NCBI GenBank assembly: GCA_035236585.1
Contig: CP141134.1
Location: 20,328,414-20,392,413 of the forward strand
DNA: 64,000 nucleotides
Direction: 5' to 3'
Source: Warburgia ugandensis
Lineage: Eukaryota > Streptophyta > Magnoliopsida > Canellales > Canellaceae
Shown one piece after another: positions 12,325 through 25,400 of the stretch. A model generated the notes under the pieces. The model ran no database searches, was not told where the DNA came from, and saw only the letters and a program-made list of their open reading frames with translations. Each line of letters begins with the position of its first letter. Positions within the stretch are counted from its first letter, which is position 1. Made by a program: the position numbers and the translations under genes.

Positions 12325-15001
12325 ACAAGTCCATAGAAGAGGTAAACAATCTTTTAAATGTTGCGCCAATCATGGATACCTCTAAATGGGGAGCTTAAGT
12401 GGAATCTCGTCCTCCTTCCAAATTTGTTCTTATGCCTTCAGTATAAAAACCACCTACTTTGGTCCTTAAGCCATTACCTTAAAATTTTAAATATTCTTAC
12501 TTAGGACTAGAAGAATACTTCCCTGTAATCATAGCCTTAGATCTAGATCAAGAATAGGAAGGTAAGCTACTTGATGTTCTGCGAGAACATAAGATAGCCT
12601 TAGGGTGGACCATAGTAGACAATTAAGGGATTTTCCCAACTATGTGTATGCATAGAATTCACCTAGAATAAAACGGTAAAGCATCTAAGGAAACATAGAG
12701 GATAATAAACCCTAATATTGAAGAGGTTGTGAGCGACAAAGTACTTAAAACTCCCAAATGTTGGTGTTATCTACCCCATTTCTGACAGCACTTGGGTCAA
12801 CCTAGTTCAGATTGGGCCCAAGAATTCTAGAGTCATGGTAATCCGTGATGAGGATAATGAGTTAGCTCTCACTCACATGACCATCGGGTGAAGAGTTTGT
12901 ATAGATTACCAAAAATTGAACTTGGTTGTGAGGAAAGACTATTTTCCTCTTCCCTTCATTAACCAAATGCTAGAAAGGTTAGTCAGTCATAGATATTATT
13001 GCTTTCTTGATGTATTATGGCTATAACCAAATCCCTATAGCACCTGAGGATCAAAACAAGACTACCATCACCTACCCATTTGAGACCTTTGCTTACTGTC
13101 ATATGCCTATTGGACTTTGTAATTCTCTAGCTACTTTTTAAATGTGAATGTTGAGCATATTTTCTAATATGGTAGAGAGGTTCTTAGAAGTGTTCATGGA
13201 TGATTTTTCAGTATTTGGCTCATCTTTTGATGAATGTCTGCACCGCTTAAAGTTATACTTGTTAGGTGTAAGGAGAAAAGCTCAGTGCTTAACTGAGAAA
13301 AATATCATTTCATAGTATAAAATGGCATTGTTTTAGGCCATATTATATCACATAATGGCATAGAAGTTGATAAATTCAAAGTGGATTTAATCTTTAACCT
13401 TCCTCATCCAAGGACAGTGAAAGAAATCCGATTATTTTTAGGCCTTGCTAAATTTTATAGAAGATTCTTCAAAGACTTTAGTAAAATTTCTAAGCCCCTA
13501 TGTAATTCACTTAAGAAGGAGGCAACTTTTGACTTTGATGATAATTGTATGAATGCATTTGAGTGCTTAAAGGCTAAACTTACTCTTGTACTTATTATTC
13601 AACTGCTAGATTGGAGTGCACCATTTCAAATATTGTGTGATGCTTAAGACTACATGATTGGTACTGTTTTGGGACAACATATTGATAAATTCCCCCATGT
13701 AATATATTATGCTAGCAAGACCCTCAACTCAATTATTTCACTACAAAAAAAAAGTTGTTGGCTATTGTATTTGCCTTGAATAAGTTTAAATCTTACTTAC
13801 TAGGATCTAAAGCCATCATCTATTCAGACCATGCAGCATTGAAATACCTTCTTTCCAAGAAGGATGCCAAACCTAGGTTAATCCAATGGATACTATTGCT
13901 ACAGGATTTTGATCTAGAAATTCAAGATAAGAAAGGTTCCAAAAATGTTGTAGCAAATCATTTGTCTATGTTAACTATGGAGTCTACTAGCAAAAATATG
14001 CCTATAACAAAAACTGTCCCAGATGAACAACTCTTGCACATTTCTCAGTTACCTTGGTACATTGATATATTCAATTATCTTGACATGGGTCAAATGCCTA
14101 ATCACTAGTCAAAAAAAGATAGGAAAAGATTTATTACCGAGGCTAAGCCCTTTACATTGGACAATCCATACGTTCAAGTCATTAGGAGGTGTATACCAGA
14201 TAATGAACATCATAAAATCATTTCCTTCTGCCATAACCATGCATGTGGGGCCACTTTAGTGCTAGAAAGACAGCTACAAAATTTTGTAGTGTGGTTTCTA
14301 TTGGCCTACCATATTCAGGGATTCACATGCTTATTGCATAGCATATGCTAGATGTCAACAATTGGGAAGTATAGGAAGGAGACATACGATGCCCTCGAAC
14401 CCCATTCTGATTATTGAGCCTTTTGATGTTGGGGGCAATAATTTTATGGGACCTTTTCCCTGCTCCTTTAGTTATCTATACATCCTTGTGAAAGTAGACT
14501 ATGTGTCCAAATGAGTAGAAGCCACATCGTCTAAGACCAATGACCAAAAGGCGATGGTCAAATTTTTAAAGGAAACTATATTTGCACACTTTGGTATACC
14601 TCATACCATAATTGGTGATGGGGGGAAACACTTTTGTAATAAAGTGTTTAAATTTTTAATTAAGAAATATGATGTTACCCATAGAATTACTTCTCCCTAC
14701 CATCCTCAAACTAGTGGATAGGTAGAAGTGTCAAATATGGAGATAAAGATAATCTTAGAAAAGACAGTTAATCCTAGTTAAAAAGACTGGTCTTTAAGAC
14801 TTAGTGATGCTTTATGGGGAATCTTAGTTAAAAAGACTAATCTCTAAGACTTAGTAATACTTTATGGGCCTACTGTACTACATTTAATACCCCTATAGGA
14901 ATGAGACCCTAACATCTAGTCTGGAGAAAGGCTTGCCATGTTCCAATAGATCTTGAGCATAAAGCATATTGGGCTATTAAAAAGCTCAATTTTGGACTAG
15001 A
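12325..15001 (+). pseudogene. Degenerate Athila pol (copy D): RT, RNase H, integrase
   Basis: Aligns with the younger Athila pol from about position 34030 onward. Recognisable parts are the linker before RT, then RT with the intact motif FMDDFSVF near 13196-13219 and the connection region FLGLAKFYRRF (open from 13381). RNase H follows ([20 protein letters not shown], open 13755-14108), then the integrase zinc region and core to about 15000. Stops and frameshifts are frequent, so no product is expected. At two places where copies E and Y share a stop codon, this copy has sense codons (CAA at 13600, TGG at 14055). The left end is cut by the palindrome, the right end by an LTR-derived patch. Confidence 0.85.
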
Positions 15002-16889
15002 TGTTGGCTTTTTTTAACATCTAGATAATTATTTGTCATCTTTGATCATCAATCCAAGTTATGATTTATCAATTAGTGTCCCTTGATCCATAAAAAGTCA
15101 ATCCCTTTCATCCCATTAAGTTTGAGGATGATCCAACCATTGAATCATTCTTTATTACTTAAATCTAACATTTGATCATCAATTCGAGTCTTTCTCATCA
15201 TAATCAATCCAATTTCAATGTTTATTTAGTAATCTATGTGTATATCCATGATTACATGTCAATTTGAGGGTTAGATCATTCTTTGATCAGCTAGTCCAAA
15301 GGCACATGATCAGATCAAAGGTCAAGATCACTTTTCTTGATAAATACTTGAGATCTGCCCTTCAAATTCACTAGATTATCTCATAATTGATGTATACATT
15401 TAGTTTCTAAAGACTGATATCAATTGATCGGGATAATCTAGGTTATTGGATAGGATTTTGTGATTTGATCTCTTTAAAAGTGTTCAAATCAAAGTTTTGA
15501 TGTTAAATCTAGGTCTGCATCGTCAAGATGAGTCCAACAGATGTCTCGAACCATGATTTAGACCTCTATAGCCCCCACAATTGAGATTTTAAGATTTCAA
15601 AATAATTTGGATGGTCTAGGAATTTTTGGATTAATTAAATCTAACAGCGGGATGCACATGTCCGTGATACATATGCGAGAAGTGCCCCGCGTTCATTTTT
15701 GTCACCGGGATGCATCGATATTCCACCACAATCGAGAATGATTCACGCATCATCCTCACGCTTGTGGTTACACCCAGCATGTGCATCACTGTGGTGCATC
15801 TCCGACAGGTGTCCTAAATGACCAAAAAGGCATCGTCGTTGCTTGAGAAGACGATCAAATTTCTGTCATCATCGACTACGCATACAATCATAAAATTTAA
15901 GAATTTTTATTTCATTGTGTTTGAATTTTCATGAATTTTAGTTTTATGATGTTTTTATCTACTGATTTTGCTTGAATCTAGGATTTTTAGTCAGTTTTAT
16001 GAGAAACATTAAAAAAAAAAAAAAAATTCCCCCTTCTTACTAATTTTTCACTTTTTCGGCTCCATCACCTATTAGATCTCCCTGAAACTAAAGGGGTTTT
16101 GTTTGTGGATTCAAGATAAACAAGATGAATGGTCTAGATCACCAATCTAGAACCATTATAGTGATTATTTCTCACAAAAATAGTAAGCTCTAGTTTTTCA
16201 CTAAAAAATGGTGCCTGTTGCCATTACCGGTGTAAAGGGTTAGAAAAGATGGGAAATCAATACAACTGGTAAAATGGGAGGGAGGAGAACTTGCCTACCT
16301 CACTAGGACTGGTTAGAGTCCAATTTCATTGCTGAAAGGAGGAGAAACAGGATTCTGTAGTAGCTTGGTGTTGTGTTCATCGACACTGGGCGTTGTCTCT
16401 AATGCCATTGTCGGTGGCAGTGACAATGAATGCTGGGGGAGAATTCTAGATGAATTAAATGGGGGGGTGGGGGGGGGAGCATTTAAAGCCCCCCTAATAA
16501 ATATATGATATTTATTTATTTTTTTTCATTTAATGCATGTATGATTACCAACAATTAATGCTGGTAATAAGTGCCATACTGCCCCATGAGTTTGACAATG
16601 CATGGTTTTCAGTGCTTGATTTTTGTGGGCCCACTTGTGAAATTATAGTTTTACCCTCCTTAATTAATTTATTAAATATTTAAATTAAAATAATTAGAAA
16701 ATTTTCATCTGATCTATGATTTTTGTTTTCTTAGTGTCGTTAGACTCCATTTCTCGTGTACATTCTAAATATTGAGGTTTTAGTCTATGATTCTATTTCT
16801 AAAAAATTTCAAATTCCTGGAATTCTAATTTCCACATAATTTTGCATAATTCAGCATTCATATATTTTCTCAAAATGGCATGTATTACA
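15002..16889 (-). repeat. LTR-derived sequence, probably a truncated chromovirus LTR in minus orientation
   Basis: Interrupts Athila copy D. Its right part (about 16700-16889) shares an order of motifs with the right end of the solo LTR at 22126-24880, for example GACTCCATTTCTCGTGTA against GGATTCCATTTTTCGAGTA, and it ends TATTACA. The left edge begins TGTTGGC, unlike that family. The 5 bases flanking each side (CTAGA, AGCTA) do not match. About 1.6 kb of copy D is missing at the junction, so this is not a clean solo LTR. No gene is seen. Confidence 0.5.
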
Positions 16890-17324
16890 AGCTATGAGGA
16901 TTTGAGGTGAAGACATATTTCCAGTGGAATTTAAGCATATCCAATTAAAAGTCAAAATTTATGTGGCTATACACACACCCATGCACTCTGAGAAATAACT
17001 CAAATAAAATGTCTTTTATATGTGTATGATTTGTAAAATTTTCAAATCTTTTACTTAAGTTGCGAAAAAACTAATATAATGCTAATGAATGAGGATTCTT
17101 TAAGATAAAATAGGGAACTTAAACTCATTGAATTTTGTGGGTATATTCACTGCAAACTCTCACGAGGCAAAACTTCTCTATTAAGAGTAACCTAGGGGTT
17201 CAAGGGCTTATTGCATGTGCTAAATGTAATCATGAGTACCTACGAAAGTGGCATCTTGTATCAGTTTTTGAAAAATAAGTTTTCTCATGTTTTGCTCGAG
17301 ACTAGCAAAATGTTAGTTGGGGTG
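16890..17324 (+). other. 3' spacer and purine tract of Athila copy D
   Basis: Matches the end of the spacer of the younger Athila (38350-38792), including GAGGATTTGAGGT, CTCACGAGGC, GAGTACCTACGAAAGTGGC and the run GTTGGGGTGTG that precedes the LTR. The run serves as the candidate purine tract for plus-strand priming. Noncoding. Confidence 0.75.
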
Positions 17325-19468
17325 TGTTAAATGTTCAATTTTAGTCAAAATACCCTTAATTTAGTATTTAATTAGATAATCTAACTCATCAATTTGATAA
17401 GTTTTAGATGAAATATGAATTTTAGCTTAAATTAAACATCCAACTGTTAATTTGTCAAATTTAATGGTCAGATGATCATCCGAGCTAAGCAAATACTTAA
17501 TGTATGGTTTAGAGGACTCTAAGCTAGTCTTATTTTTTGCAGATCAAATAGATTGTGGTTTGAATGGCCAATTCTATGGTGCAGATTAGTTGGATTGGAT
17601 ATTAGATGGCTCAAATTGTGCTAATTGATGTCAAATAAAAAATCAATGGTGCAGATTATCCAAAAGGGCATTAAATGAACCAGATCACTCACAAAGCAAT
17701 ATGTGATGGTTTCCTAAAAAAAATAGACTTCCAATTAGAGGAAAAGACATCAAGGATAAGATTTCCTAAATAAGAGATCAATTTTGGAATGAAGAGGCAT
17801 AGTTAAAGGGAGTAGAAGTTTCTTAGTAGAAAACTAACTCTTCACAGTATGGAAAGTGCAAGGAAAGTTGGGGAAAGAGAATTAGATAGCATCAAGGCTT
17901 TAAAAAGAGGAGGGTACTACTAGATGAGGGGATTTTTCTTTTATTGTTTTCACCCTTGCATTATATTCCTTCTATTCATCGACCTTTTCTTTTGTTTACT
18001 GTTTTTACCGTATTCCTCTTTCTCTCATTCTCTCTTCATCACCTCTACTTCACCACACCCAGCATATCTTTTCTGTTTTTTTCCTTTGTCTCTCGGTTTT
18101 CAACAAGAAACTAGAATTTGTCATCTCCACTGCATCTTCTTCTTACTCTCCCTAACTTGCACTGCACTTCCCTTCATCTCCCTTGTCAACCTCTTTCTTT
18201 CATCACCCCCATCACTACATCATCCCTGTCACACCAAGCTTCGGCATGCACTCTGTCATTGTCATGCCCTACTCCCTCTCTCTCTTCATCACTGGATGAT
18301 CTCTGCGTCAATCGTTCACTGACACTGGCTTTTGAACCAAATAGTTCGTCGGCACTGGCTTCTTCTCCCCTGTCATGGCCAATTCTCAGACCACCTACTC
18401 CACTCTCCTTCCTGGTCCATCTCCCTACAGTGCTTCCCCTACTCCTCCTTATCTCCAATCAACCCTCACTAGCCTCTTTGTTCTCCTTCTCCACCTCACC
18501 AGAATTTGACACCCATACCTCCCCTCTTTCTGGCCTTTCTGGCCCAACATTACACCATCCTTTGCTATGCCGTCGTCTGCCTGAAACTCCACCGGCCACG
18601 CTTCCTCCACCACACCAGTGTCGCCTGCTCCAATACTGTCGATCAGACAGACTGCACAGACCAGCCGTCAATCCCCTCCATCGTAATCTTTCTCTATTTT
18701 TAGTCAGAATCTTCTATTTTGAGGGAAAAAGAAGGAACTTTCAATGAAAATTCCAGTTTTGCCCATAGTATAATAAATTAAATTACATTTTTATCCTATT
18801 ACTACTCTTATTTGTGTTCTATTCTATTCCAGTTTAGCTTATCTGTGTTTTGAGTCATTGCATGATTACTCCAAAAACTATTTTATCCATCATTGTTTAA
18901 CCAAATCAATTGTTCTACTTTAATCATAGGATATCTTCAATTTCTCATCTGTTTTACATCTGATTTTCAATCAACTTTTAGGTCTTGTTTCTAGGACATT
19001 CTATATCTTTTTTATTGTTCTTGATCTTCAATCTGAGATTAAGAAATTAGATCTAAGTCGTTAAAACCCAAAACCCTTATCTAGACCAGATCTTTGAGAT
19101 TTTAAAAAAATCTGCCTAATCTATCTATTGGATCATTAATTAGAAGCACTAGAAGATATTGATGAAGGTCGATCAAGATTGAAGATATCATATTTGAAGA
19201 AATTGACAATAATCAAGCTAGGGAAGTGGATTTTTCTTACTTTTTTAGTTAGATTTCTGTCTTTCTTGAGTTGGATGTCTGTAATTTTCATTGATCAAAT
19301 ATATCTAAAGTCTAATTGCACTTTCATTTAATTTTTGTCATTTAATTTTAATTTTTGAACAATTAAATTTTATTTAAACTCCAAATTATTAAAGTGAGTC
19401 CTGGTGGAATCGACCCGTACTTACATAAGCTACACTACAATAGCTCGTGCACTTGCAGTAAAAGAACA
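17325..19468 (+). repeat. 3' LTR of Athila copy D (2144 bp)
   Basis: Starts TGTTAAATG, shared in pattern with the TGTTAATTG start of the younger Athila LTR, and ends AAAGAACA after the conserved U5 block at 19395-19457. The next five bases are CCTAA, continuing into a spacer fragment (CCTAACTCATCCACT) that in copy C reads uninterrupted at 9636-9650. Copy D therefore inserted into the 3' spacer of another Athila. The pyrimidine-rich part (17930-18700) gives long but meaningless open frames. Confidence 0.75.
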
Positions 19469-19588
19469 CCTAACTCATCCACTCGTATGCTAAATGTAAT
19501 TATGAGTACCTACAAAATTGACAACCATTTGTGTTTTCATATTTTTTGCATATTTTTCTCAGGACTAGCAAAATACTAGTTGTGGGTG
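19469..19588 (+). other. 3' spacer fragment of the Athila copy that received copy D
   Basis: Matches the last 150 bases of the Athila spacer (CCTAACTCATCCACT, then GAGTACCTAC, then the G-rich run TGTGGGTG) and leads straight into an LTR start at 19589. Noncoding. Confidence 0.65.
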
Positions 19589-21715
19589 TGATAAGTATTC
19601 AATTTTGTATAGAAAGTACCCAATTAATAGCCCATGCATTATAAAATATAACATTGTTCTAGGGTTTTTTCGAAAAATCATAACACATGCATTTCTGAGC
19701 TAATGATTCAAATGTTTGATATTTTACAATTTCAGGAGTTAATCTATATTAACTATATGAATTTTCATAATTTTCTAAGATTAAATTAGGATTTTTTTAA
19801 TCTTTTGTAAGTATTAAAAAGAATGGCCTAACAGTTGAGATTGATTAAGATGAGAGATTAAGGATCATGATCAACTTAGAGAGCAAGGGACTCACTTTTC
19901 ATCAATTGTAAAGCTTAATTAAGGTTCAAGATCATCTTGAGGCAAGCAAGAAGGCAATTAAAAGAATCAAAGGTGACTAGAATGGCTCCATGTAAAAATC
20001 ATGCAATTCCCCCACCTTTGCACCATATTTGGAGCCATGCAAGCCACCTTAGCCACATGAGCCATGCTAGGAGATGACAAGCCATGAAGCCAAGGGACCA
20101 AGCCTCTCAAACCAGTAAGCAAGTGGTGTACCTTTAAAATTACTCATAAGCACATGAATCAATGTAGTATTTTCATGCATGCAAGATTGATCCCATGAGG
20201 AATCTCATAGATTTACAATGGATTGAATTCTATTTAGATCAATTAACTTTAGTAAAAAGATAGATATATGATTAAACTAGAAAATTGAAACAAACTAAGA
20301 AGGAAATATGCATGAAATTAGAAACTAGAATTAAAATAAAGCTAACAATTAGAATGAAAATTTTCCTAACTAAAATGCAAGCAACTAAAAAAACCTAATT
20401 CTAAATTAGAATGAATCAAATGAGGCAATTAGTCTTAAGAAAACTACTCAAATTAGAAACTTTCCTAAATTGACACTTTCTTAAACTAAAATTAGAAACT
20501 TTTTAAAACAAAATTAGGAAAAAATTTGGCACTAAATTAACATGCAAAAGCAAGTAACCAATTTTAGAGGCTAATCTTGGGTAAGTATGTGTACAATCAT
20601 AGTTTTTTAGGATTTAAGTAGATTTTTTCATCTTTTGTAGGAAGCAAAATGGTGATCCGACAATCGAGATCTATCAAGATGAAAATTGAAGATCAAGATC
20701 AAAAGATCGAGCCAAGGCCTAAATGTCATTTATTCAAAGTAAGATTAAGGATCAAGATCACTTTAAGGAAAGCAAAGGATGGAATTGGAGAAGTCAAAGG
20801 CGACTAATGTGGTCCCATGCATAAGCCACGCAAAGTCCACTACTTTTACGTGGGATTCACTTAAGTCACCTGAGCCATATAAGCCATGAAGAAGGTGACA
20901 AGCTAATAACCCTAGCAAGCCATCAAAGCCAAAGGGGTTGAGCCACCGAGCCAAGCGAGAAGAGCCCTTTAAGCAAGCCATGAAGCCAAGCCAAATGAGA
21001 AGTTGTGATTTTTAAGTTAAACTCACAAGCACATGAACCAATTATAGTATAGCACGCTAGTGAGGTTGATCCCACAAGGAATCAAATAATTTATGTGTTT
21101 TTGTAGGCCTTTACTTAGACTACTTAACCTAGCCAAAGAATTGGATTAGACTAGACTAATGAATCAAATTAACATGAAAACCAAAAATGCATGAAATAAA
21201 CTAAACAATGAAATTAGAAACTTAACTAATATCCGTGCAATTGAAGGAAAATATAGCAAAACTAGAATGAACTAAACTAAGCAACTAAATTTAAAAAAAA
21301 AAAAATTAAAATAGAAACTTTCCTAATCTAAAACTTTCTAAAAAACAATTAAGCAACTTCTTATAACTAAACAATGAATTAACTACTACTACACTAAGAT
21401 TTACTAACTAAACAAAGCAATCATCAAAGGGAATTCACCGTAGTACCATGCGTATGATCCATGGGACAATGTGCATAGTTCATGGGTTCAAAAGATGGCC
21501 TAAATTAATTACTTAACACCAAACTAACATGCAATATAATCATGGTTATTAATAAACAACCTAAAAATTTAAATGAGTTCCTATGGACTCAAATAAATAC
21601 AATGAATAAGCTACTAGAAACTAAGCATAGATATTGAATAGAAAAATTTCCAGCAACATGGTATTTGTGAACTCAATTCAAACAAGGCATGGAAATCAAC
21701 TTGACAAGCACTTTT
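19589..21715. repeat. Rearranged LTR block: LTR start plus inverted LTR ends, duplicated in tandem
   Basis: 19589 begins TGATAAGTATTC, the same LTR type as 9785 and 42296. About 540 bases in, it switches at about 20130 to the reverse complement of an Athila LTR end (U5 block at 20144-20205) followed by A-rich sequence. The combination LTR part plus inverted end then recurs: LTR-like sequence from about 20568 (GAGGCTAATCTTGGG) and a second inverted U5 block at 21022-21084. The unit is about 830 bp and the two copies are well diverged. By position this is the 5' LTR region of old Athila E. No gene is seen. Confidence 0.55.
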
Positions 21716-21721
21716 AAATGA

Positions 21722-22125
21722 GGCCTGCGAGTTCTTTCACACATTGGCAGTAATTCTCAATAATGGGCCTACGAGTTCTTTCGCACATTGGCAGGTAATT
21801 CTCAATAATGGGATTACTCTAATAGAATAAAGGAAACAACTAGCCTCCAAAGAAAGGGGGTCTATATGAGATTGGAATGCATACAAATGTAGCCCATAAA
21901 ATGGATTTTGTACTTAAGAGAATAGATAAGTATGATGGGAGAGCGGACAACTTGAAACTATGTTTCAGTCTCTCATGGCTGCCACATCTATTAAACCTCC
22001 GCAAGAGGTCTATGCTCTTGTTCTAGACCTGCCCATATGATCACATCTTGTTCATCACATAAAGCACCTAATGACTATATAGTTGAAAAGGCAAATCATT
22101 AAATGCATATCGTAATCTTAGTAAC
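21722..22125 (+). pseudogene. Gag fragment of old Athila copy E, part 1
   Basis: Aligns with the C-terminal gag of the younger Athila around 32285-32640, from the segment encoding TVADNSQQWDY through the degenerate zinc knuckle region to the start of the motif that continues at 24886. A 45-base stretch at its start (AGGCCTGCGAGTTCTTTC) is tandemly repeated (21721 and 21764). The codon equivalent to the younger copy's first stop reads CAA here. Frameshifts are present and the N-terminal gag is missing. The fragment is cut by the solo LTR; the duplicated GTAAC lies at 22121-22125. Confidence 0.75.
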
Positions 22126-24880
22126 TGTGACGACCCGGGTTTTCCCATGCATTTTTAAATGCAAGATCTAATTTCTAAGGCGGGATGCATCCCTATTTGA
22201 AAACCATTTTATGAAAACCATGCAATGCAGTGGAAAATCTTTAGTTTTAAACTCATTTTGAAAACCCCGAGTGTCATTAGCTTTCACAACAACCGAAGTA
22301 GTTTTTGAAAAACTTCAGAAATCATAAATGTTTTTCCCCAAGTCTATCCAGTCACAGCACACAGCCCAACTGTAATTAAATACAAATACATGTCCAAAGG
22401 GTTGAGAGTTTACTTACATGTATAATTGTCTCCTTTTAATTCACTTACTCGTAGCACTAATATCTCCTGAGGCGTCGTCTATTTGTGAGTGGAACTATCC
22501 TGAAAAATGTTAAGGATAGGGTGAGTATATATTATACTCAGTAGAAGTCTATCACTACTAGTTTTACAATGCATGCTATGTTTAAAATCATATGCTCTTT
22601 AAAACATGTGCATGTTCGAACAATCATGTTCAATATCGATATCAAAAACCATTGTCAAATTGAAATACTAACGACTTAAAGAATCGCACAAACCAAGTCG
22701 AAAGTATCATATATATCATAAACATAATTATATGCATAATATGCTCAGCTGAATCCAACTCATGGATATTTAGTATGGTCGACCAACCTCATGTCATGCC
22801 ATATGCAATGCAAGTAAATCATCAAACCATAGGGTCCAACTATGCCCACGACCTCGCCGCCGTGTGGTCCCCAGGTACCTGAGGACACCCGGTCATAGCC
22901 TCAACGGGGCATATGACACGTCGACCCAGTGCCGTGACACCAGTGGTAGGCCCCTGTACCATATGTAGTCGATGTAGGGACATTGTCCTTTCTGGGCTTG
23001 GTACCCATCCACCTAATAGTGGTAGAGGCTGGAGGCCAACCCAAACCTCTTGGCATAGCACCCACGAGCTTATCATCCCAAATCATATCAGATCAAACAA
23101 GCAAAAACCTCTTTTTCAAAACCTGTCCTCTTTGGTTCCCTCACATCTGCCTACCCAGCTTCTTTTGGGCACTCCAACGTCTTTTGGTAACCCTCAAAGA
23201 CATGCAATTTTTCAAGATCTCAATGCTCACAAATCATGCAATATATGCAATTATTTGCAAAACATGTTTATGCATAATGTATATGCAATTATTTGCAAAA
23301 CATATCTATGCATAATGTATATGCAATGATTTGCAAAACATATCTATGCATAAAGCATTTATCATATGTACGGTGAATTAAGTTATGCTAAACAAGTCAT
23401 ATTCTTATACTTAAAACATGCATTCTCAAAACAATCATGGCTCTTTTAAAAAGTCTAGTAGCGATAGAGCACCTACCTCAAAGTCTACTGGAGTCGCGTC
23501 CTTTATCACTTCACCCGTCCCTGGGTCTCGTTTATAAACTCTTGGGTATGAATGGATACAAGGAGTCCTTATTGATTTCAATCCATTTAGACATTAGATC
23601 GCTAGATCTACCTTAAGGGTTCATGGTCCTTGCTTAATTCATTTGTCAAGCTAGATCCTATGGTGTGGATCTACTTTCCAATAGTTTGACTCTGTATTTA
23701 TCCTCTAATCCTAACTTTAAAGTCTCATTAGGTCCGCATGCCCCAGTTCCTAGGACACCCGTGTATCCTGGTTGAACTATGACCGCCTTACGTGCGTGCG
23801 CGCCCAAAGGCCGTGCTAGGGACCGCATTTTGCACGCGCACATGCATGCTTAAGTGACGCGCTATGACGCACATCATCGCATGGATGCACCTTGTAACAT
23901 GGTGCGTCTCAGCTCCCAGGGCACCCCGTGCACCCTAGTCGAGCCAGGACCCGTGCCCCATGTTGTGCGCGCACCTGAAGGCCGTACCTGGGACAGTGTA
24001 CGCACTGTCGTACACCTGGAACCCATCCCAAGGATCCAGTCCCAGGTGCACGTACAGCATGGCGTCCCTAGGACGCCCGGTTCATGCAAGGTCGTCTAAG
24101 CCAGTTTGGGGACGTTTTCCGGCTAGGAAATCTGACTGGAAAACGTCTGAGAATGCTAGATCCAGCCTGGATCTAGACTGAAAGGGGGATGAACCAATGA
24201 AGGAGGTAAGGACGTCTTACCTGGGCAGCCTGGGGACACCTTTTTTCTGGTGAGTGTGCCTGCTCGCCGGAATGCATGAACTTGGGGAAAAACCCCACTT
24301 CTAATGATGCCAGAGGAACAAGAGGGTGGTGGGGAGATGGGTAAAGGAATGGCCGGCCAGACTTGGCTTGGCCGTTGTCGAAAAACACAGAGGGGAGACT
24401 AGTTTGGGATGGGTTTCCGATTTTCCAGAAACCCCAGTCTCAACATGCTGGAAAACTCGTGTTTTTGAGAGGGGGAGATGGGGCTTTTTATAGCCCTGCT
24501 ATGGTGGTGCTGCTAATGGCGGTGCCGCCCTTGGCGGTGGCAGATCCCTCTGGAAAAATCGAGATTTGAGGGTTTCTGGAAAAATCTAGGGAGGAAGATG
24601 ACAGGGGGTGCCGTTATCAAAACGGCCTGCGTTTTTCGTCTTTTTCGTTTTTCTGTTTAAATTCCAGAAATACCCCTATCTTTAAACGGCCGTAACTTCT
24701 TCATACGAACTCCGTTTTGGGTGATTTTTGAGGCGTTGGATTCCATTTTTCGAGTAGAATATAATGGTACCAATTTCCTTACAAATTCCTTCATTTAATA
24801 TTTTAAATAAAGTAAAACATTTAACACAGTTTATTCCCCATAAAATGTCCAATTTTAGCGTAAATTACTCGGGCATTACA
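22126..24880 (-). mobile_element. Solo LTR (2755 bp) of a chromovirus, inserted in Athila E gag
   Basis: Plus-strand ends are TGTGACGACCC and GGGCATTACA (TG...CA) and the flanks carry a perfect 5-bp target duplication, GTAAC at 22121-22125 and 24881-24885. Joining the flanks restores continuous Athila gag homology, so the insertion limits are exact. Related to the LTR at 4309-7252, whose element reads on the minus strand; the same orientation is inferred. No internal region is present, so it formed by LTR-LTR recombination. It contains a GC-rich stretch (23700-24100), a 38-bp triple repeat and several spurious open frames. Confidence 0.93.
23243..23356. repeat. Three tandem copies of a 38-bp unit
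   Basis: Units at 23243-23280, 23281-23318 and 23319-23356, each starting ATATGCAAT and containing TTTGCAAAACAT and TATGCATAA, with few differences. It lies inside the solo LTR. Confidence 0.9.
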
Positions 24881-24885
24881 GTAAC

Positions 24886-25400
24886 AACCCATATTTTGAG
24901 ACCTATAATGCTGGATGGGTTAAGCATCCAAAATTTTTTTGGTCAAACAACTAAGGGGGACTATCTGTGAACCCCTAACAAAAATTTCCTAGATCTATAG
25001 TTCCTCAGCAGTCACCTAGCTTCCAACACCCTCAGTAACCAAAGAAACCATCCTTTGGGGAAAACATTGATGCCCTTATTGAAAGATCTTTAAAACAAAA
25101 TGAAGACACTAACAAGGTTCTGTACCAAGTGCAAAATGTCAACTCTAAAGCCATATCCAAGTTAGAGATGCAGGTTATCCAATTGTCAGTAGCATTACAA
25201 GATAGAGGAAAGGATTAGTTCCTTAGTCAACCCAACTTTAACCATAAGGGCCAATTTGAGATAGGGTTAAGTTCTCAAAACCCTAACCCTCATAAGCATG
25301 CCAAGTCCATAACCACCCTTAGGAGAATCCGTTAAGTATATAACAAAGTAGGGCAAGTCAAGGAAATTGTAGAGGAAAATGAGGCAACCAAAACACATGA
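24886..25400 (+). pseudogene. Gag fragment of old Athila copy E, part 2
   Basis: Continues the gag homology interrupted at 22125 and matches 32640-33150 of the younger Athila: first the GAGACCTATAATGCTGGATG stretch, then the segment equivalent to NVNSQAIAKLEAQI, then the block ending in the codons before pol. Several frameshifts and stops. The codon equivalent to the younger element's second stop (33140) reads CAA here. Confidence 0.75.

Noticed and set aside
18118-18747. 209-codon plus-strand open frame, with overlapping frames on both strands
   Set aside because: It lies in the pyrimidine-rich part of the Athila D LTR, is Ser/Pro/Leu-rich by composition, and matches no known family.
23243-23356. 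CRISPR-like array
   Set aside because: The three units are directly contiguous with no spacers, in a plant LTR; it is a simple tandem repeat.
22840-24569. Several overlapping open frames on both strands
   Set aside because: All are inside the solo LTR in its GC-rich part, with no recognisable domain.
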